From NCBI RefSeq assembly GCF_030504645.1, contig NZ_JAUKWQ010000001.1:62001-126000 (forward strand): 64,000 nucleotides of DNA, given 5' to 3'. The position numbers and the translations under genes are program-made. The first letter of the stretch is position 1; each line of letters starts with the position of its first letter. The stretch is from Rhizobium oryzicola. GTDB lineage: Bacteria > Pseudomonadota > Alphaproteobacteria > Rhizobiales > Rhizobiaceae. The notes under the pieces are model-generated. The model saw nothing but the letters and a program-made list of their open reading frames with translations, did no database searches and had not been told where the DNA came from. Shown here piece after piece: positions 10,333 through 18,354 of the stretch.

Positions 10333-10546
10333 GAGGTCTTCTCGTCCCCTCGACATCCGCCCCGAACGTGTATTCCAACGCCGATCCTATTTAAAGCATG
10401 CCACGATGTCCCGATCATCAGGATCAGGACAATACCGGCTTTCAGTCTGGTCCGCATATAGGAAGCGGACCCGGCAAACCAGAGGCTTCCGGGTCAAATT
10501 TTCGCATTTCCCCGCCCTAGCCGGCCTTGTGGCCCCTTTCAGGCTA

Positions 10547-10575
10547 TTGAAAGGGTGGGCGGCAAAAGTTATATC
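10547..10575 (+). promoter_or_regulatory. predicted sigma-70 promoter of irr
   Basis: TTGAAA (10547-10552) and TATATC (10570-10575) are separated by exactly 17 nt, 42 nt before the irr start codon. TTTAGTCGAGAATAA just downstream (about 10577-10591) loosely resembles the inverted-repeat iron control element bound by Irr, which would allow autoregulation, but the match is imperfect. Confidence 0.6.
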
Positions 10576-10617
10576 ATTTAGTCGAGAATAATCAGGCGAC
10601 GGGAAGAGAACGTCCTA

Positions 10618-11034
10618 ATGGCAGACGCCAGCATCGATGTAGAAACAAGATTGCGCGATTGCGGGCTGCGCCCCACGCGCCAACGCGTTGCGCTGGCCGA
10701 TCTCCTGTTTGCCAAGGGCGACCGGCACCTGACGGTCGAAGAGCTGCACGAGGAGGCGATCACCGCCGGCGTGCCGGTTTCTCTGGCCACTGTCTACAAT
10801 ACGCTGCATCAGTTTACGGAAGCGGGCTTGATTCGCGTTCTCGCCGTCGAAAGCGCCAAAACCTATTTCGACACTAACGTGTCCGATCACCACCACTTCT
10901 TTGTCGAAGGCCGCAACGAGGTTCTCGATATTCCGGTGAACAATATCGAGATCGCCAACCTGCCTGCGCCGCCGGAAGGCATGGAGATCTCGCACGTGGA
11001 CGTGATCATCCGCCTGCGTGAAAAGCAGCGCTGA
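10618..11034 (+). CDS. irr: iron response transcriptional regulator Irr (Fur family)
   Basis: Fur-superfamily regulator that represses haem biosynthesis and iron-storage genes and activates iron uptake under iron limitation in Rhizobiales. It has 138 residues. The winged helix is at about 10-85 (LRPTRQRVALADLLF, VSLATVYNTLHQFTEAGLI). The histidine cluster SDHHHFFVEG (His91-93), which binds haem/metal in Irr, is followed by the dimerisation domain. It lacks the N-terminal cysteine-containing haem regulatory motif of Bradyrhizobium Irr, as is usual in Rhizobiaceae. It is divergent from fabA, a conserved rhizobial arrangement. Confidence 0.95.
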   Translation: MADASIDVETRLRDCGLRPTRQRVALADLLFAKGDRHLTVEELHEEAITAGVPVSLATVYNTLHQFTEAGLIRVLAVESAKTYFDTNVSDHHHFFVEGRNEVLDIPVNNIEIANLPAPPEGMEISHVDVIIRLREKQR

Positions 11035-11040
11035 TCGGGA

Positions 11041-11700
11041 TCAACCCTTTCTCCTGGATTTGCCCTTCATAGCCTCCTCGGTCGGACGACCGGGGCGTGA
11101 GTGAAACCTTGGTAGCATCCACCCGTAATGGATTGCGCCGCCCCGTAGGCCGAAGGCGGCCGCCATGCCCAGAGAGGATGACAGCCAGAGCGGCAATTCC
11201 CCGAGCGTTGCGCCGGTAAAGACGGCAGCGCCGGCCATGGCGGCCGTCACATAGATTTCAGGTCGCAGCAGGATCGAAGGTTCATTGGCGATGAGGTCGC
11301 GCAGGATGCCGCCGAAGGCTGCCGTCATGGTGCCTGTCACGATCGCAATCGTGGGCGATCCCGTAGCCGCCAGGCCCTTGGCCGCACCCATGACGCAATA
11401 GGCGGCGAGCCCCACGGCATCGAGCCACACCAAAAGGCGATAGCGCCATTCGACACGATGGCCGGTGAAGAAGACGAAGATTCCAACCATGAAGCAGATG
11501 ATGAGGTAAGTCGGGTCCTTCACCCAGAAGACCGGACCACCGCCCAGAACGAGGTCTCGCAGCGTTCCCCCGCCAATGCCCGTGGTGGCGGCAAAGAACA
11601 GGAAGCCTACGAAGTCCAGCTGCTTGCGCGATGCCGCAAGCCCGCCCGTTGCGGCAAACAGCGCGACCCCGGCGTAATCGAGAAAGGTCAGAATGGACAT
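11041..11700 (-). CDS. TRIC/UPF0126 family cation channel-like membrane protein
   Basis: Membrane protein with a duplicated three-helix UPF0126 (trimeric intracellular cation channel, YadS-like) repeat. The repeats contain GVALFAATGGLAASRK / GGGTLRDLVLG and GLAAYCVMGAAKGLA / FGGILRDLIANE; the Gly-rich kinks and the repeated GG.LRDL motif are the hallmark. The ATG at 11700 gives 219 residues and starts right before the first helix; the frame extends 12 codons further. The C-terminus is basic (KGKSRRKG). It converges with irr, whose stop is 6 nt away. Physiological ion and role in this organism are unknown. Confidence 0.88.
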   Translation of the reverse strand: MSILTFLDYAGVALFAATGGLAASRKQLDFVGFLFFAATTGIGGGTLRDLVLGGGPVFWVKDPTYLIICFMVGIFVFFTGHRVEWRYRLLVWLDAVGLAAYCVMGAAKGLAATGSPTIAIVTGTMTAAFGGILRDLIANEPSILLRPEIYVTAAMAGAAVFTGATLGELPLWLSSSLGMAAAFGLRGGAIHYGWMLPRFHSRPGRPTEEAMKGKSRRKG

Positions 11701-11889
11701 GGGTGTCGGTGCTCGGTCAAAGTGTCTAAAGGTCACTATTAAGGGCAGAACGTGTCACGAAAGCTTGGATGCTTCCGCCCCCGTCTCCAGCGTCACGCAA
11801 GTACCAGGCGGTTACAATAGAAAGGTGCGCCTGCGCCTGCCATCGGCGAAGGTCCGTTGTCTACAGCAATTTGGGTGAAGGAGAGCCGG

Positions 11890-12363
11890 GTGGCAAAGCT
11901 TCTGATGATTCTCGTACAGGCCCTCGGGCTCATCCTGATGCCGACGCTTGCGCTGTCACAGCAACAGTTGCTCGACGATCCTGTCTCGTTCGAGAAAAGC
12001 CATTTTTCCAAGCAGTGCAAGTCAGTCGACTTCGGCGACGAATTCGCGACCAAGCTCGACATCAACAATGACGGCCTGCAGGACGTGGTCATCAACCACG
12101 GTTCGATGATCTGTGACGGCGAGAAGGGCGTTGGCTGCAACGGCGAAGGTTGCCCCTACAACTTCTACATCCAGGTCAAGGAGGGCGGCTATCTCTTGAT
12201 GGCAACCGCCCAGATCTACGGCTATGATTTCATCAAGCGCTTCGGCAACATGGTCTTCGTGTTCAAGATGCATCCCAAATATTGCGATCGCCTCGCCGGC
12301 GATCCGTGCCTGATGACCGTGCGCGTGCGCGGCGCGGAGATGTTCACGATCTCGAAGAAATGA
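11890..12363 (+). CDS. secreted hypothetical protein with EF-hand-like Asp/Asn motif
   Basis: Not recognised as a named family. The start is chosen at GTG 11890 because AAGGAG (11878-11883) lies 6 nt upstream. This gives 157 residues beginning with a clear signal peptide (hydrophobic core LLMILVQALGLILMPTLALS). The mature part has KLDINNDGLQDVVINHG, an Asp/Asn-rich loop like an EF-hand or FG-GAP calcium site, and six cysteines (KQCKS, MICDG, GCNGEGCP, KYCDR, DPCLM), suggesting periplasmic disulphides. It is a single gene, convergent with the DUF218 gene 9 nt away. Function unknown. Confidence 0.75.
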   Translation: MAKLLMILVQALGLILMPTLALSQQQLLDDPVSFEKSHFSKQCKSVDFGDEFATKLDINNDGLQDVVINHGSMICDGEKGVGCNGEGCPYNFYIQVKEGGYLLMATAQIYGYDFIKRFGNMVFVFKMHPKYCDRLAGDPCLMTVRVRGAEMFTISKK

Positions 12364-12372
12364 CGCTTTGCG

Positions 12373-13146
12373 TCAGTCTATGCGGCCCGCCAGCCGGTAT
12401 CCGATAAGACCCAGCCATTCCCGAACCGCTGTCGATGTGTTTTGCGCGTTGAGCGATGGCTGGGTGAAATCCAGTCCGGGTGAAACCGTACCGCTCGTCC
12501 GGTAGTCCACCGGCCAGGGTTTGACGGCCAGCCCTGCCTTTTCGAACAGCGCGGTTGCGCGCGGCATGTGGAAAGCCGAGGTAATGAGCAGGCACTCTTT
12601 GAGGCCCTGCTTTTCCAGCAGTGCCTTTGTCTTCTGCATGTTTTCCCAGGTATTTCGCGACTCGTTTTCCTTGATGACTCTCGCTGTCGAGACGCCGTAG
12701 CTCGAAAAGAAGCGTTCGGCGGCGGCAGCCTCACCCTCGTAGCGGCCGCTGAAGGAGCCATCGCCGCCGGAAACGAGGATCCTGGCCTCGGGATGCGCGA
12801 TCGCCAGTCGAAGCGCTTCGGTATAGCGGTCCGCAGCAGCGTTGAATTCGATACCGCCACGACTGTTCATGACCTCGTTTTCGATGGCGCCGCCCAGCAC
12901 GATCATGCAGGCAATCTCGCGCGGTTCGGCCTGGGGCCGCGGTACCCGGTCTTCCAGCGCCTGCAGCATCAGGTTTCCGGTGGTGGTGTAAAGCGTCAGG
13001 AAAAGCACCAGCGCAGTGGCAAGCGCCATACTCGAGCCAAGGCGCCGCCAGCCCAGCAGACCCAAAAGCCCCGCCAATACGCTCAGGAAAAAGGCGAGCG
13101 ACAGGGGCTGCGCCAGCAGCCAGACGATCTTCGATACGTAAAACAT
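12373..13146 (-). CDS. YdcF/SanA/ElyC family membrane protein (DUF218)
   Basis: Inner-membrane protein with two N-terminal helices (about 6-50) and a periplasmic DUF218 domain. The domain shows CMIVLGGAIENEVMNSRGG near residue 80, ARILVSGGDGSFSG near 120, ESRNTWENMQKTKALL near 160 and LITSAFHMPRATALFEKAG near 190. The conserved Gly, Arg, Asn and His residues match ElyC/YdcF, which are linked to cell-envelope or enterobacterial common antigen/peptidoglycan homeostasis in E. coli. The ATG at 13146 is used; one more upstream codon is only TTG. It lies 3 nt after yoaK-like in the same direction, so probably co-transcribed. Confidence 0.85.
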   Translation of the reverse strand: MFYVSKIVWLLAQPLSLAFFLSVLAGLLGLLGWRRLGSSMALATALVLFLTLYTTTGNLMLQALEDRVPRPQAEPREIACMIVLGGAIENEVMNSRGGIEFNAAADRYTEALRLAIAHPEARILVSGGDGSFSGRYEGEAAAAERFFSSYGVSTARVIKENESRNTWENMQKTKALLEKQGLKECLLITSAFHMPRATALFEKAGLAVKPWPVDYRTSGTVSPGLDFTQPSLNAQNTSTAVREWLGLIGYRLAGRID

Positions 13147-13149
13147 CAA

Positions 13150-13860
13150 TCACTTCCGCTGAGGGGCCCGGGTCACGCGCTGGTTATAGCGCCGGTGCAG
13201 GGCCCGGCGCAGCATCAGCGTGGAAAGAGCGACGCAAAGTGTCAGCAGTGCGGCGATGAAGAGAGCCAGATCCGGCAGAGCGAGCCCGAGGATGGCGCCG
13301 GAGAGTGCACCTGTGACCATGCCGATCCACGGCACCGCCTGGATGTTCCAGTCGAACTGCCGGTCGCCCAAGATGAAGCGGCCAAGCCCGCGCCCGAAAC
13401 GCGACAGTGCGCCGGTCACGTAAGTGAGGCCGATCGGCAGGCCCTCGATGTGCTCGACAGCGGCATTCACCAGCCCCATGGCCAGCACGACCAGATAGAA
13501 GCGTGGATAATGCGCGGCAGGCGAATTCAGTATGGCGGCGAAGGAAAGCAAGATGCTGACGCTCGCCAGCACCGCAAAAATGCGACGGTCGGCGAGATAG
13601 CCGATGATGACGCCGATGGCATTACCGGCCACGAAGACGAGGATCGCACCCAGCAGCACAAAGGCATGAGCATCCTCACCGTCAGCCAAGGCAATGGCGG
13701 AGCGGGTGGTGTTGCCGGTCATGAAGGACACGAAATCCCCCGAAAGGCGGAGCCCGATCGCATCCGTCATGCCCGCGATGTAGGATATGGCCGCCACCAG
13801 TGCGACGCCTGTGCTACGCCGCTGCGTCTTGATTATCCGCCGCCGTCTTTCTCTCGTCAT
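13150..13860 (-). CDS. DUF1275 (YoaK-like) membrane protein
   Basis: Six- to seven-helix membrane protein of the DUF1275/YoaK family. The family signature appears as SYIAGMTDAIGLRLSGDFVSFMTGNT around residue 25, followed by GLVNAAVEHIEG and the GLTYVTGALSRFG motif. The ATG at 13860 has GAGGATG upstream and gives 236 residues; the longer frame from 13929 adds a Ser/Arg-rich piece with no support. Biochemical role of the family is unknown. It sits directly upstream of the DUF218 gene, and the kynurenine operon lies 87 nt upstream on the same strand. Confidence 0.85.
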   Translation of the reverse strand: MTRERRRRIIKTQRRSTGVALVAAISYIAGMTDAIGLRLSGDFVSFMTGNTTRSAIALADGEDAHAFVLLGAILVFVAGNAIGVIIGYLADRRIFAVLASVSILLSFAAILNSPAAHYPRFYLVVLAMGLVNAAVEHIEGLPIGLTYVTGALSRFGRGLGRFILGDRQFDWNIQAVPWIGMVTGALSGAILGLALPDLALFIAALLTLCVALSTLMLRRALHRRYNQRVTRAPQRK

Positions 13861-13947
13861 GCCATCCTCAACATGCCGCGAATGCAATGAAGGCGACTCA
13901 CGGACTCGGCTCCAGCTTACGGCAGGCACAGAGGAATTGGGAATAGA

Positions 13948-14775
13948 TCAGGACAGAAGAGTCCGCGTCAGCGCATGGTTCGGGTCGGCAAGTCCGTCGA
14001 TCACGTTGAAATGGTGCCGGTCCGGCTCGACGTAAGCACCCGTTTCCGCGCCGAGCCCGAGCCACAGGCTCGCCATCAGAGCATTCTGACGGATGAATTC
14101 CGCACGCTCATTGCCGCCCACCCAGCAGAACAGGCGCGTGTTTTCGCCGGGCGTCATGAGCACCGGGCTTTCCGCTGCCGCTTCTTCCGAGGCCAGGCGA
14201 AGGTTGTTGTTGAGCCCGGTATGGATCAGCGGTCGCAGATCATGCACGCCGGAAATGGAAACCACGGTGCGAATGCGGGCTCGAACATCGGAGGCAAGCG
14301 GTGACGTCGCAGCGATCATGCGGGTGACGAGATGCCCGCCGGCGGAATGGCCGGTCAGATGCAAGGGGCCGTCCAACATCGCAGCTGCGGCGGTCAAGGC
14401 CTGTCCGATTTCCGTCACGATCCCGCCGACGCGAGCATCGGGGCAGAGCGTGTAGCTCGGCATCGCCACCGCATAGCCGCTCTCCACCGCACCGGCCGCC
14501 AGATGCGACCAGTAGGATTTGTCGAGCGCCTGCCAGTATCCGCCATGTACGAACACCACGAGACCGAGCGGCGTGCTCTGCGGCAGGAAGAGGTCGAGCC
14601 GGTTACGCGAATTTTTGCCATAGGCGAGATCCAGCCGCGCCTGCCCCTTGGCAAACATCGTCTCCCGATAGGCTTTTGCCGGGGCCACCCAGGCCTCCGG
14701 CCAGCGCTCGCCCTGCGGAATATTGGCGCCATTGGTATAGGCGTCGTTGAAATCCTCGATCCGGTGGAAGATCAT
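13948..14775 (-). CDS. alpha/beta hydrolase, probable kynurenine formamidase
   Basis: Predicted to hydrolyse N-formylkynurenine to kynurenine and formate. The fold is alpha/beta hydrolase (AFMID-like), not the unrelated KynB cyclase type. Visible are the oxyanion motif VVFVHGGYW (77-81) and the nucleophile elbow TGHSAGGH with Ser144; the catalytic His is probably in DRHHFNVID near residue 255. It has 275 residues. It follows the tryptophan dioxygenase gene by 27 nt and completes the pathway set kynureninase-dioxygenase-formamidase on one strand, which is the main reason for the specific name. Sequence alone would only support a generic esterase. Confidence 0.78.
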   Translation of the reverse strand: MIFHRIEDFNDAYTNGANIPQGERWPEAWVAPAKAYRETMFAKGQARLDLAYGKNSRNRLDLFLPQSTPLGLVVFVHGGYWQALDKSYWSHLAAGAVESGYAVAMPSYTLCPDARVGGIVTEIGQALTAAAAMLDGPLHLTGHSAGGHLVTRMIAATSPLASDVRARIRTVVSISGVHDLRPLIHTGLNNNLRLASEEAAAESPVLMTPGENTRLFCWVGGNERAEFIRQNALMASLWLGLGAETGAYVEPDRHHFNVIDGLADPNHALTRTLLS

Positions 14776-14802
14776 CCGCTAGGCTCCTTGCTCATCGTTT
14801 TG

Positions 14803-15642
14803 TCAGAGGACGGTGCGCACGCGCCAGAGTTCTGGGAAAAGCTCCACTTCCAGCATCTTCTTGAGATACTGGGTGCCCGACGTCCCGCCGGTGCCGCGCT
14901 TGAAGCCGATGACGCGCTCGACCGTGGTGACATGGTTGAAACGCCAGCGGCGGAAATAGTCCTCGAAATCGACCAGCTTTTCCGCCAGCTCATAGAGATC
15001 CCAGTAACGGGCAGGGGCCAGATAGACCTGGCGCCAAGCTTCCAGCACCTTTTCGTTTTCGCTGCGCTTTTCCCGCCAGCTGGTGCGCTGGCCATCTTCG
15101 CCGATATCGAAGCCGTTGCGCGCCAGAAGCAGGATCGCCTCGTCATAGAGGCTGGGGCGGGAGAGAATGTCTTCCAGCCCTTGTGTCAGGTCATTTCGGT
15201 GCTTGTGGGGCCCCAGCATGGCGAGGTTGCGGTTGCCGGCCAGAAACTCGATCGCCCGATACTGATAGGACTGGAAGCCGGAGGATTGGCCAAGCGCATT
15301 GCGAAACTCGGTATATTCGCTGGGCGTCATGGTGCGCAGCACATCCCAGGCGCTGTTGAGCTGTTCGAAAATGCGCGCCACGCGCGTCAGCATCTTGAAG
15401 GCGGGCTGCGGCTCGTCCCGGCGGATGGCATTGATCGCCGACGAAATTTCGTGGATCGCGAGCTTCATCCAGAGCTCCGACGTCTGGTGCTGGATGATGA
15501 ACAGCAACTCGTCATGCGCGGTTGAGAGCGGCTTCTGCGCCGAAAGGATAGGGTCGAGCTGCAGATAATCCGTATAGGACATGCGCTCCCGGAAGGACAT
15601 TTCAGCGCCTTCCTGCGCGGGATCGTAAGGAGTGACGGTCAC
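14803..15642 (-). CDS. kynA: tryptophan 2,3-dioxygenase
   Basis: Haem enzyme opening the indole ring of L-tryptophan to N-formylkynurenine. The GTG at 15642 is taken as start because it forms a GTGA overlap with the kynureninase stop (15641-15639), a translational-coupling signature; it gives 279 residues, normal for bacterial TDO. A frame start at 15681 would sit deep in kynU. Active-site features: FIIQHQTSELWMKL with His52 (substrate-indole base), GQSSGFQSYQYR near 120, and the axial haem ligand His237 in RFNHVTTVERVIGFK followed by RGTGGTSG. It is the middle gene of the kynU-kynA-formamidase unit. Confidence 0.95.
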   Translation of the reverse strand: MTVTPYDPAQEGAEMSFRERMSYTDYLQLDPILSAQKPLSTAHDELLFIIQHQTSELWMKLAIHEISSAINAIRRDEPQPAFKMLTRVARIFEQLNSAWDVLRTMTPSEYTEFRNALGQSSGFQSYQYRAIEFLAGNRNLAMLGPHKHRNDLTQGLEDILSRPSLYDEAILLLARNGFDIGEDGQRTSWREKRSENEKVLEAWRQVYLAPARYWDLYELAEKLVDFEDYFRRWRFNHVTTVERVIGFKRGTGGTSGTQYLKKMLEVELFPELWRVRTVL

Positions 15643-16844
15643 GTTACCAGCGCCTTCTGCTTGAATTCCGGGGCATCCCAAAGATTGTTCGTCATGATAT
15701 CGGCAAGGATGTCGACAGCGCCTTCTACATCGCGCTCGCTGATATAAAGCGGCGTGAAGCCAAAGCGGATCGCGTTCGGGGCACGGAAATCACCGATCAC
15801 GCCGCGAGCGATCAGCGCCTGCATGATGGCATAGCCTTCGGCGTGTAGGAAGGAGACCTGGCTGCCGCGCTTCGTGCCATCCCGGGGCGAGCCGAGCGTC
15901 AGTGACGGGCACTTATCCTCCACCAGCCGGATGAAGAGATCGCAGAGCGCAATCGACTTGGCCCGTACATCGGCCAACTCGACGCCCTCCCAGGCATCAA
16001 GGGACGCATCGAGGGCTGCCAGTGCCAGGATGGGCGGTGTGCCGACCCGCATGCGGTCAATGCCATCGCCCGGTCGATAGTTGAGATCGAAGGCAAAGGG
16101 TTTTTCATGTCCCAGCCAGCCGGAAAGGGCAGGGCGCGCGCGCTCTGCCCAGCGCGGCGCAACATAGATGAAGGCCGGCGCGCCGGGGCCGCCGTTCAGG
16201 TATTTATAGGTGCAGCCGACGGCAAAGTCGGCATCGGCGCCCAGCAGATCGACGGGCAAAGCGCCGGCGGAATGGGCAAGATCCCAGACGCAGAGGGCAC
16301 CCTGCGAATGCGCCTTCGCCGTCAGTGCCTTCATGTCATGCAAGCGCCCGGTGCGGTAGTCCACTTCCGTCAGCATGGTCACGGCAACCGTCTCGTCGAT
16401 AGCCGTCTCCACCTCTTCCGGATCAACGATCTTCAACTGATAGCCGCGATCGAGATAGGCGATCAGGCCTTCCGCCATGTAGAGATCGGAGGGGAAGTTG
16501 CCGTTGTCGGAGAGAATGATCTTACGGGATGGATCTTTCTCCGCGGCAATATCGATGGCGGAAGCGAGCGCCTGATAGACCTTGATGGAGAGCGTATCGC
16601 CCATCACGACGCTGCCCGCAGGCGCGCCGATCAACCGACCGACCCGATCGCCAATGCGGCGCGGCATCGCCATCCAGTTGGCCTGGTTCCAGCCGCGAAT
16701 GAGCATCTCGCCCCATTCGTCCTGCATCATGCGCGACACGCGCTCGCGCGCGGCAAGCGGCAGCGGCCCAAGCGAATTGCCGTCGAGGTAGATCACTCCC
16801 TCCGGCATGTGAAACAACTGACGCGTCCGTTCGAAATCGGCCAT
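15639..16844 (-). CDS. kynU: kynureninase
   Basis: PLP-dependent hydrolase cleaving kynurenine to anthranilate and alanine. It has 401 residues. YLDGNSLGPLP at 19-29 is the kynureninase N-terminal motif. WDLAHSAGALPVDL (187-200) contains the PLP-contacting Asp188, and the Schiff-base Lys is Lys214 in GCTYKYLNGGPGAPAF. It is first in the operon, followed by tryptophan dioxygenase with a 4-nt overlap. Together these genes feed tryptophan carbon to anthranilate. An AT-rich double palindrome lies about 70-95 nt upstream of the start and may bind the pathway regulator. Confidence 0.95.
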   Translation of the reverse strand: MADFERTRQLFHMPEGVIYLDGNSLGPLPLAARERVSRMMQDEWGEMLIRGWNQANWMAMPRRIGDRVGRLIGAPAGSVVMGDTLSIKVYQALASAIDIAAEKDPSRKIILSDNGNFPSDLYMAEGLIAYLDRGYQLKIVDPEEVETAIDETVAVTMLTEVDYRTGRLHDMKALTAKAHSQGALCVWDLAHSAGALPVDLLGADADFAVGCTYKYLNGGPGAPAFIYVAPRWAERARPALSGWLGHEKPFAFDLNYRPGDGIDRMRVGTPPILALAALDASLDAWEGVELADVRAKSIALCDLFIRLVEDKCPSLTLGSPRDGTKRGSQVSFLHAEGYAIMQALIARGVIGDFRAPNAIRFGFTPLYISERDVEGAVDILADIMTNNLWDAPEFKQKALVT

Positions 16845-16916
16845 TCCTGAGATCCCTGCTTGGCAGGCACACGTCTGTCTTCAGGCGCGGCCATCTTTCT
16901 TCCGGGCATGATAACC

Positions 16917-16936
16917 AAAATATTTTAGGTTTAAAC
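16917..16936 (-). promoter_or_regulatory. AT-rich paired palindromes upstream of kynU (candidate operator/promoter)
   Basis: Two perfect palindromes, AAAATATTTT (16917-16926) and GTTTAAAC (16929-16936), lie side by side in an otherwise GC-rich sequence. A TATCAT-like -10 lies just closer to kynU. Kynurenine operons in other bacteria are controlled by Lrp/AsnC-type KynR, whose sites are AT-rich dyads. Assignment here is inference. Confidence 0.4.
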
Positions 16937-16971
16937 TAGATTCTATCACGCTGGAGCTTTGTGCGTTTTTA

Positions 16972-17538
16972 TTAGACCGGCCTGAACTTCTTGCTGACGA
17001 AGCGAGAACTCTGCAGACCGAACCGCCATGGCAGCTCCATGGCACGGGTGATGCCGATCCGCGGCCCGCTGATGACGGGAGACGGCGCGGCCGGCAGGGT
17101 CAAGGCGAAGGGCGAAGCATTCAGCGTCAATCCATCATGGCCAAGGTGGATGCCAAGCGCCTGGGTGAGGCGGCCGGGTCCCGCACAGAGACTGGCGAGA
17201 TCGCTTCGACCGCGCCGCGCCTGTATCTCTTCGATGCCCTCTGTCGGCTGAAGCGCACGGATCAGCACCGCGCTGCCGGGCAGGCAGACGAAGTTCAGAC
17301 ACCAGTGGATGCCATAGGAGCGGTAGACATAGGCATGCGCCGGCGGCCCGAACATGGTGCGGTTGGTGGCATTCATGCCCTTGAAGCTGTGCGAGGCCGG
17401 GTCATCCGGCTGATAGGCTTCCGTCTCGACAATGATGCCGCCCGCGCCGTTGAAGAGTAGCGTTGCGCCGATCAGGTCGCGCGCGACCTCGACGGAAGAA
17501 CGACTGAAGAAATGTGTGAGATCAGATGAAGCGGCCAT
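16972..17538 (-). CDS. DNA-3-methyladenine glycosylase (AAG/MPG family)
   Basis: Monofunctional base-excision-repair glycosylase that removes alkylated purines, related to human AAG. The ATG at 17538 gives 188 residues, normal for bacterial members. The frame stays open 108 codons upstream, but that part has no family similarity and overlaps the divergent zinc-ribbon gene. Visible family motifs: VARDLIGATLLFNG near residue 18, IIVETEAYQPDDPASHSFKG near 37 (catalytic Glu), NRTMFGPPAHAYVYRSYG and CAGPGRLTQALGI. The very C-terminus is basic. It is transcribed towards kynU but about 130 nt separate them. Confidence 0.93.
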   Translation of the reverse strand: MAASSDLTHFFSRSSVEVARDLIGATLLFNGAGGIIVETEAYQPDDPASHSFKGMNATNRTMFGPPAHAYVYRSYGIHWCLNFVCLPGSAVLIRALQPTEGIEEIQARRGRSDLASLCAGPGRLTQALGIHLGHDGLTLNASPFALTLPAAPSPVISGPRIGITRAMELPWRFGLQSSRFVSKKFRPV

Positions 17539-17664
17539 GCATCTAGCATGTGGCGCGATAGGGGCGGGCGCGCAACCCGTTTCTGGTCCTCGATCGCCGC
17601 CAGCAGGCATATCGTTCCTACACATTGCCTTGCCACTCCAGCTTCGAATCTCTAGGTAAGCGGC

Positions 17665-17919
17665 ATGGCAGCACGCGACCGATATTCCCGAAAACTCGAA
17701 TGCCCCCAATGCGGACATTCCGGCTTTGCCGAAGTGTCTGAAGATGATGATCCACGCCGCAAGGATCCGGGCTTCCAGATCGATGAGATGCCCAAGGGCT
17801 TTTCGACCGAGTTCGCCTCCCGCGACCCAGCGAAATATATGCTGCGCTGCCAATGCGGCCACAAGTTCCGCTTCGCCCGCAAAAGCGTCTATGCGCCGGG
17901 CGGCGAGCCGCGGGGGTAG
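17665..17919 (+). CDS. small zinc-ribbon protein
   Basis: 84-residue cytoplasmic protein not assigned to a named family. It has two cysteine knuckles, LECPQCGHSGF at residues 11-21 and LRCQCGHKFRFARK at about 60-73, which together look like a four-Cys zinc ribbon with a charged spacer (SEDDDPRRKDPG). Such ribbons bind nucleic acid or protein partners. It is divergent from the 3-methyladenine glycosylase with a 126-bp shared upstream region. Size, charge pattern and the intact motif support a real gene; function unknown. Confidence 0.72.
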   Translation: MAARDRYSRKLECPQCGHSGFAEVSEDDDPRRKDPGFQIDEMPKGFSTEFASRDPAKYMLRCQCGHKFRFARKSVYAPGGEPRG

Positions 17920-18053
17920 GCGCGATCACATTGGCATATGAACTATGAGGCCGTTGGCGGCGCGATGAGCAGCTTGTCGACCTTCGTTGCTGCTGGCCAT
18001 CGTTTCGGGTAGCTTAAGTTGGTGTCAGCTTATTCACTCCAGGTGGAAGGCGA

Positions 18054-18341
18054 ATGTCCAAGCTCAACATTTATAGATTGATCGTGATCATCGGCTTGGC
18101 GGTATTTCTTTATACGTGGTCAGACGTTGCGGTGCCGCTATTCGCAGGATGGATTGTGATGGCACTCTGTGATTGGCATATGAACAAATTCAACGCTTCA
18201 CGTGTGAAAGCTTCAAGGGCTCCGATACGAAACTACCGCTCTCTCGGAGCGCTGGATATCTGGCTTGGCATTTGGAACGGATTCTACGTCTGGAAAGACC
18301 TGGATCACGGTTACCATCGGCGAAACCGCGAAGGCTCCTGA
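18054..18341 (+). CDS. small membrane protein, unrecognised
   Basis: 95-residue protein with two hydrophobic segments (LIVIIGLAVFLYTW at about 9-22 and VPLFAGWIVMALC at 27-39) and a basic, aromatic C-terminal half ending in HGYHRRNREGS. GGAAGG lies immediately upstream of the ATG. Base composition is noticeably more AT-rich than its neighbours (ATT, TAT, AAA codons), like the toxin-antitoxin genes next door, so it may be acquired DNA. I recognise no family. Confidence 0.5.
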   Translation: MSKLNIYRLIVIIGLAVFLYTWSDVAVPLFAGWIVMALCDWHMNKFNASRVKASRAPIRNYRSLGALDIWLGIWNGFYVWKDLDHGYHRRNREGS

Positions 18342-18354
18342 GGGCTCAATCCTA

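Noticed and set aside
12568..13890. 440-codon frame opposite the DUF218 and DUF1275 genes
   Set aside because: Spans two real genes on the other strand and has no motif or ribosome binding site.
17539..17862. 108-codon N-terminal extension of the 3-methyladenine glycosylase
   Set aside because: No family similarity; it overlaps the divergent zinc-ribbon gene.
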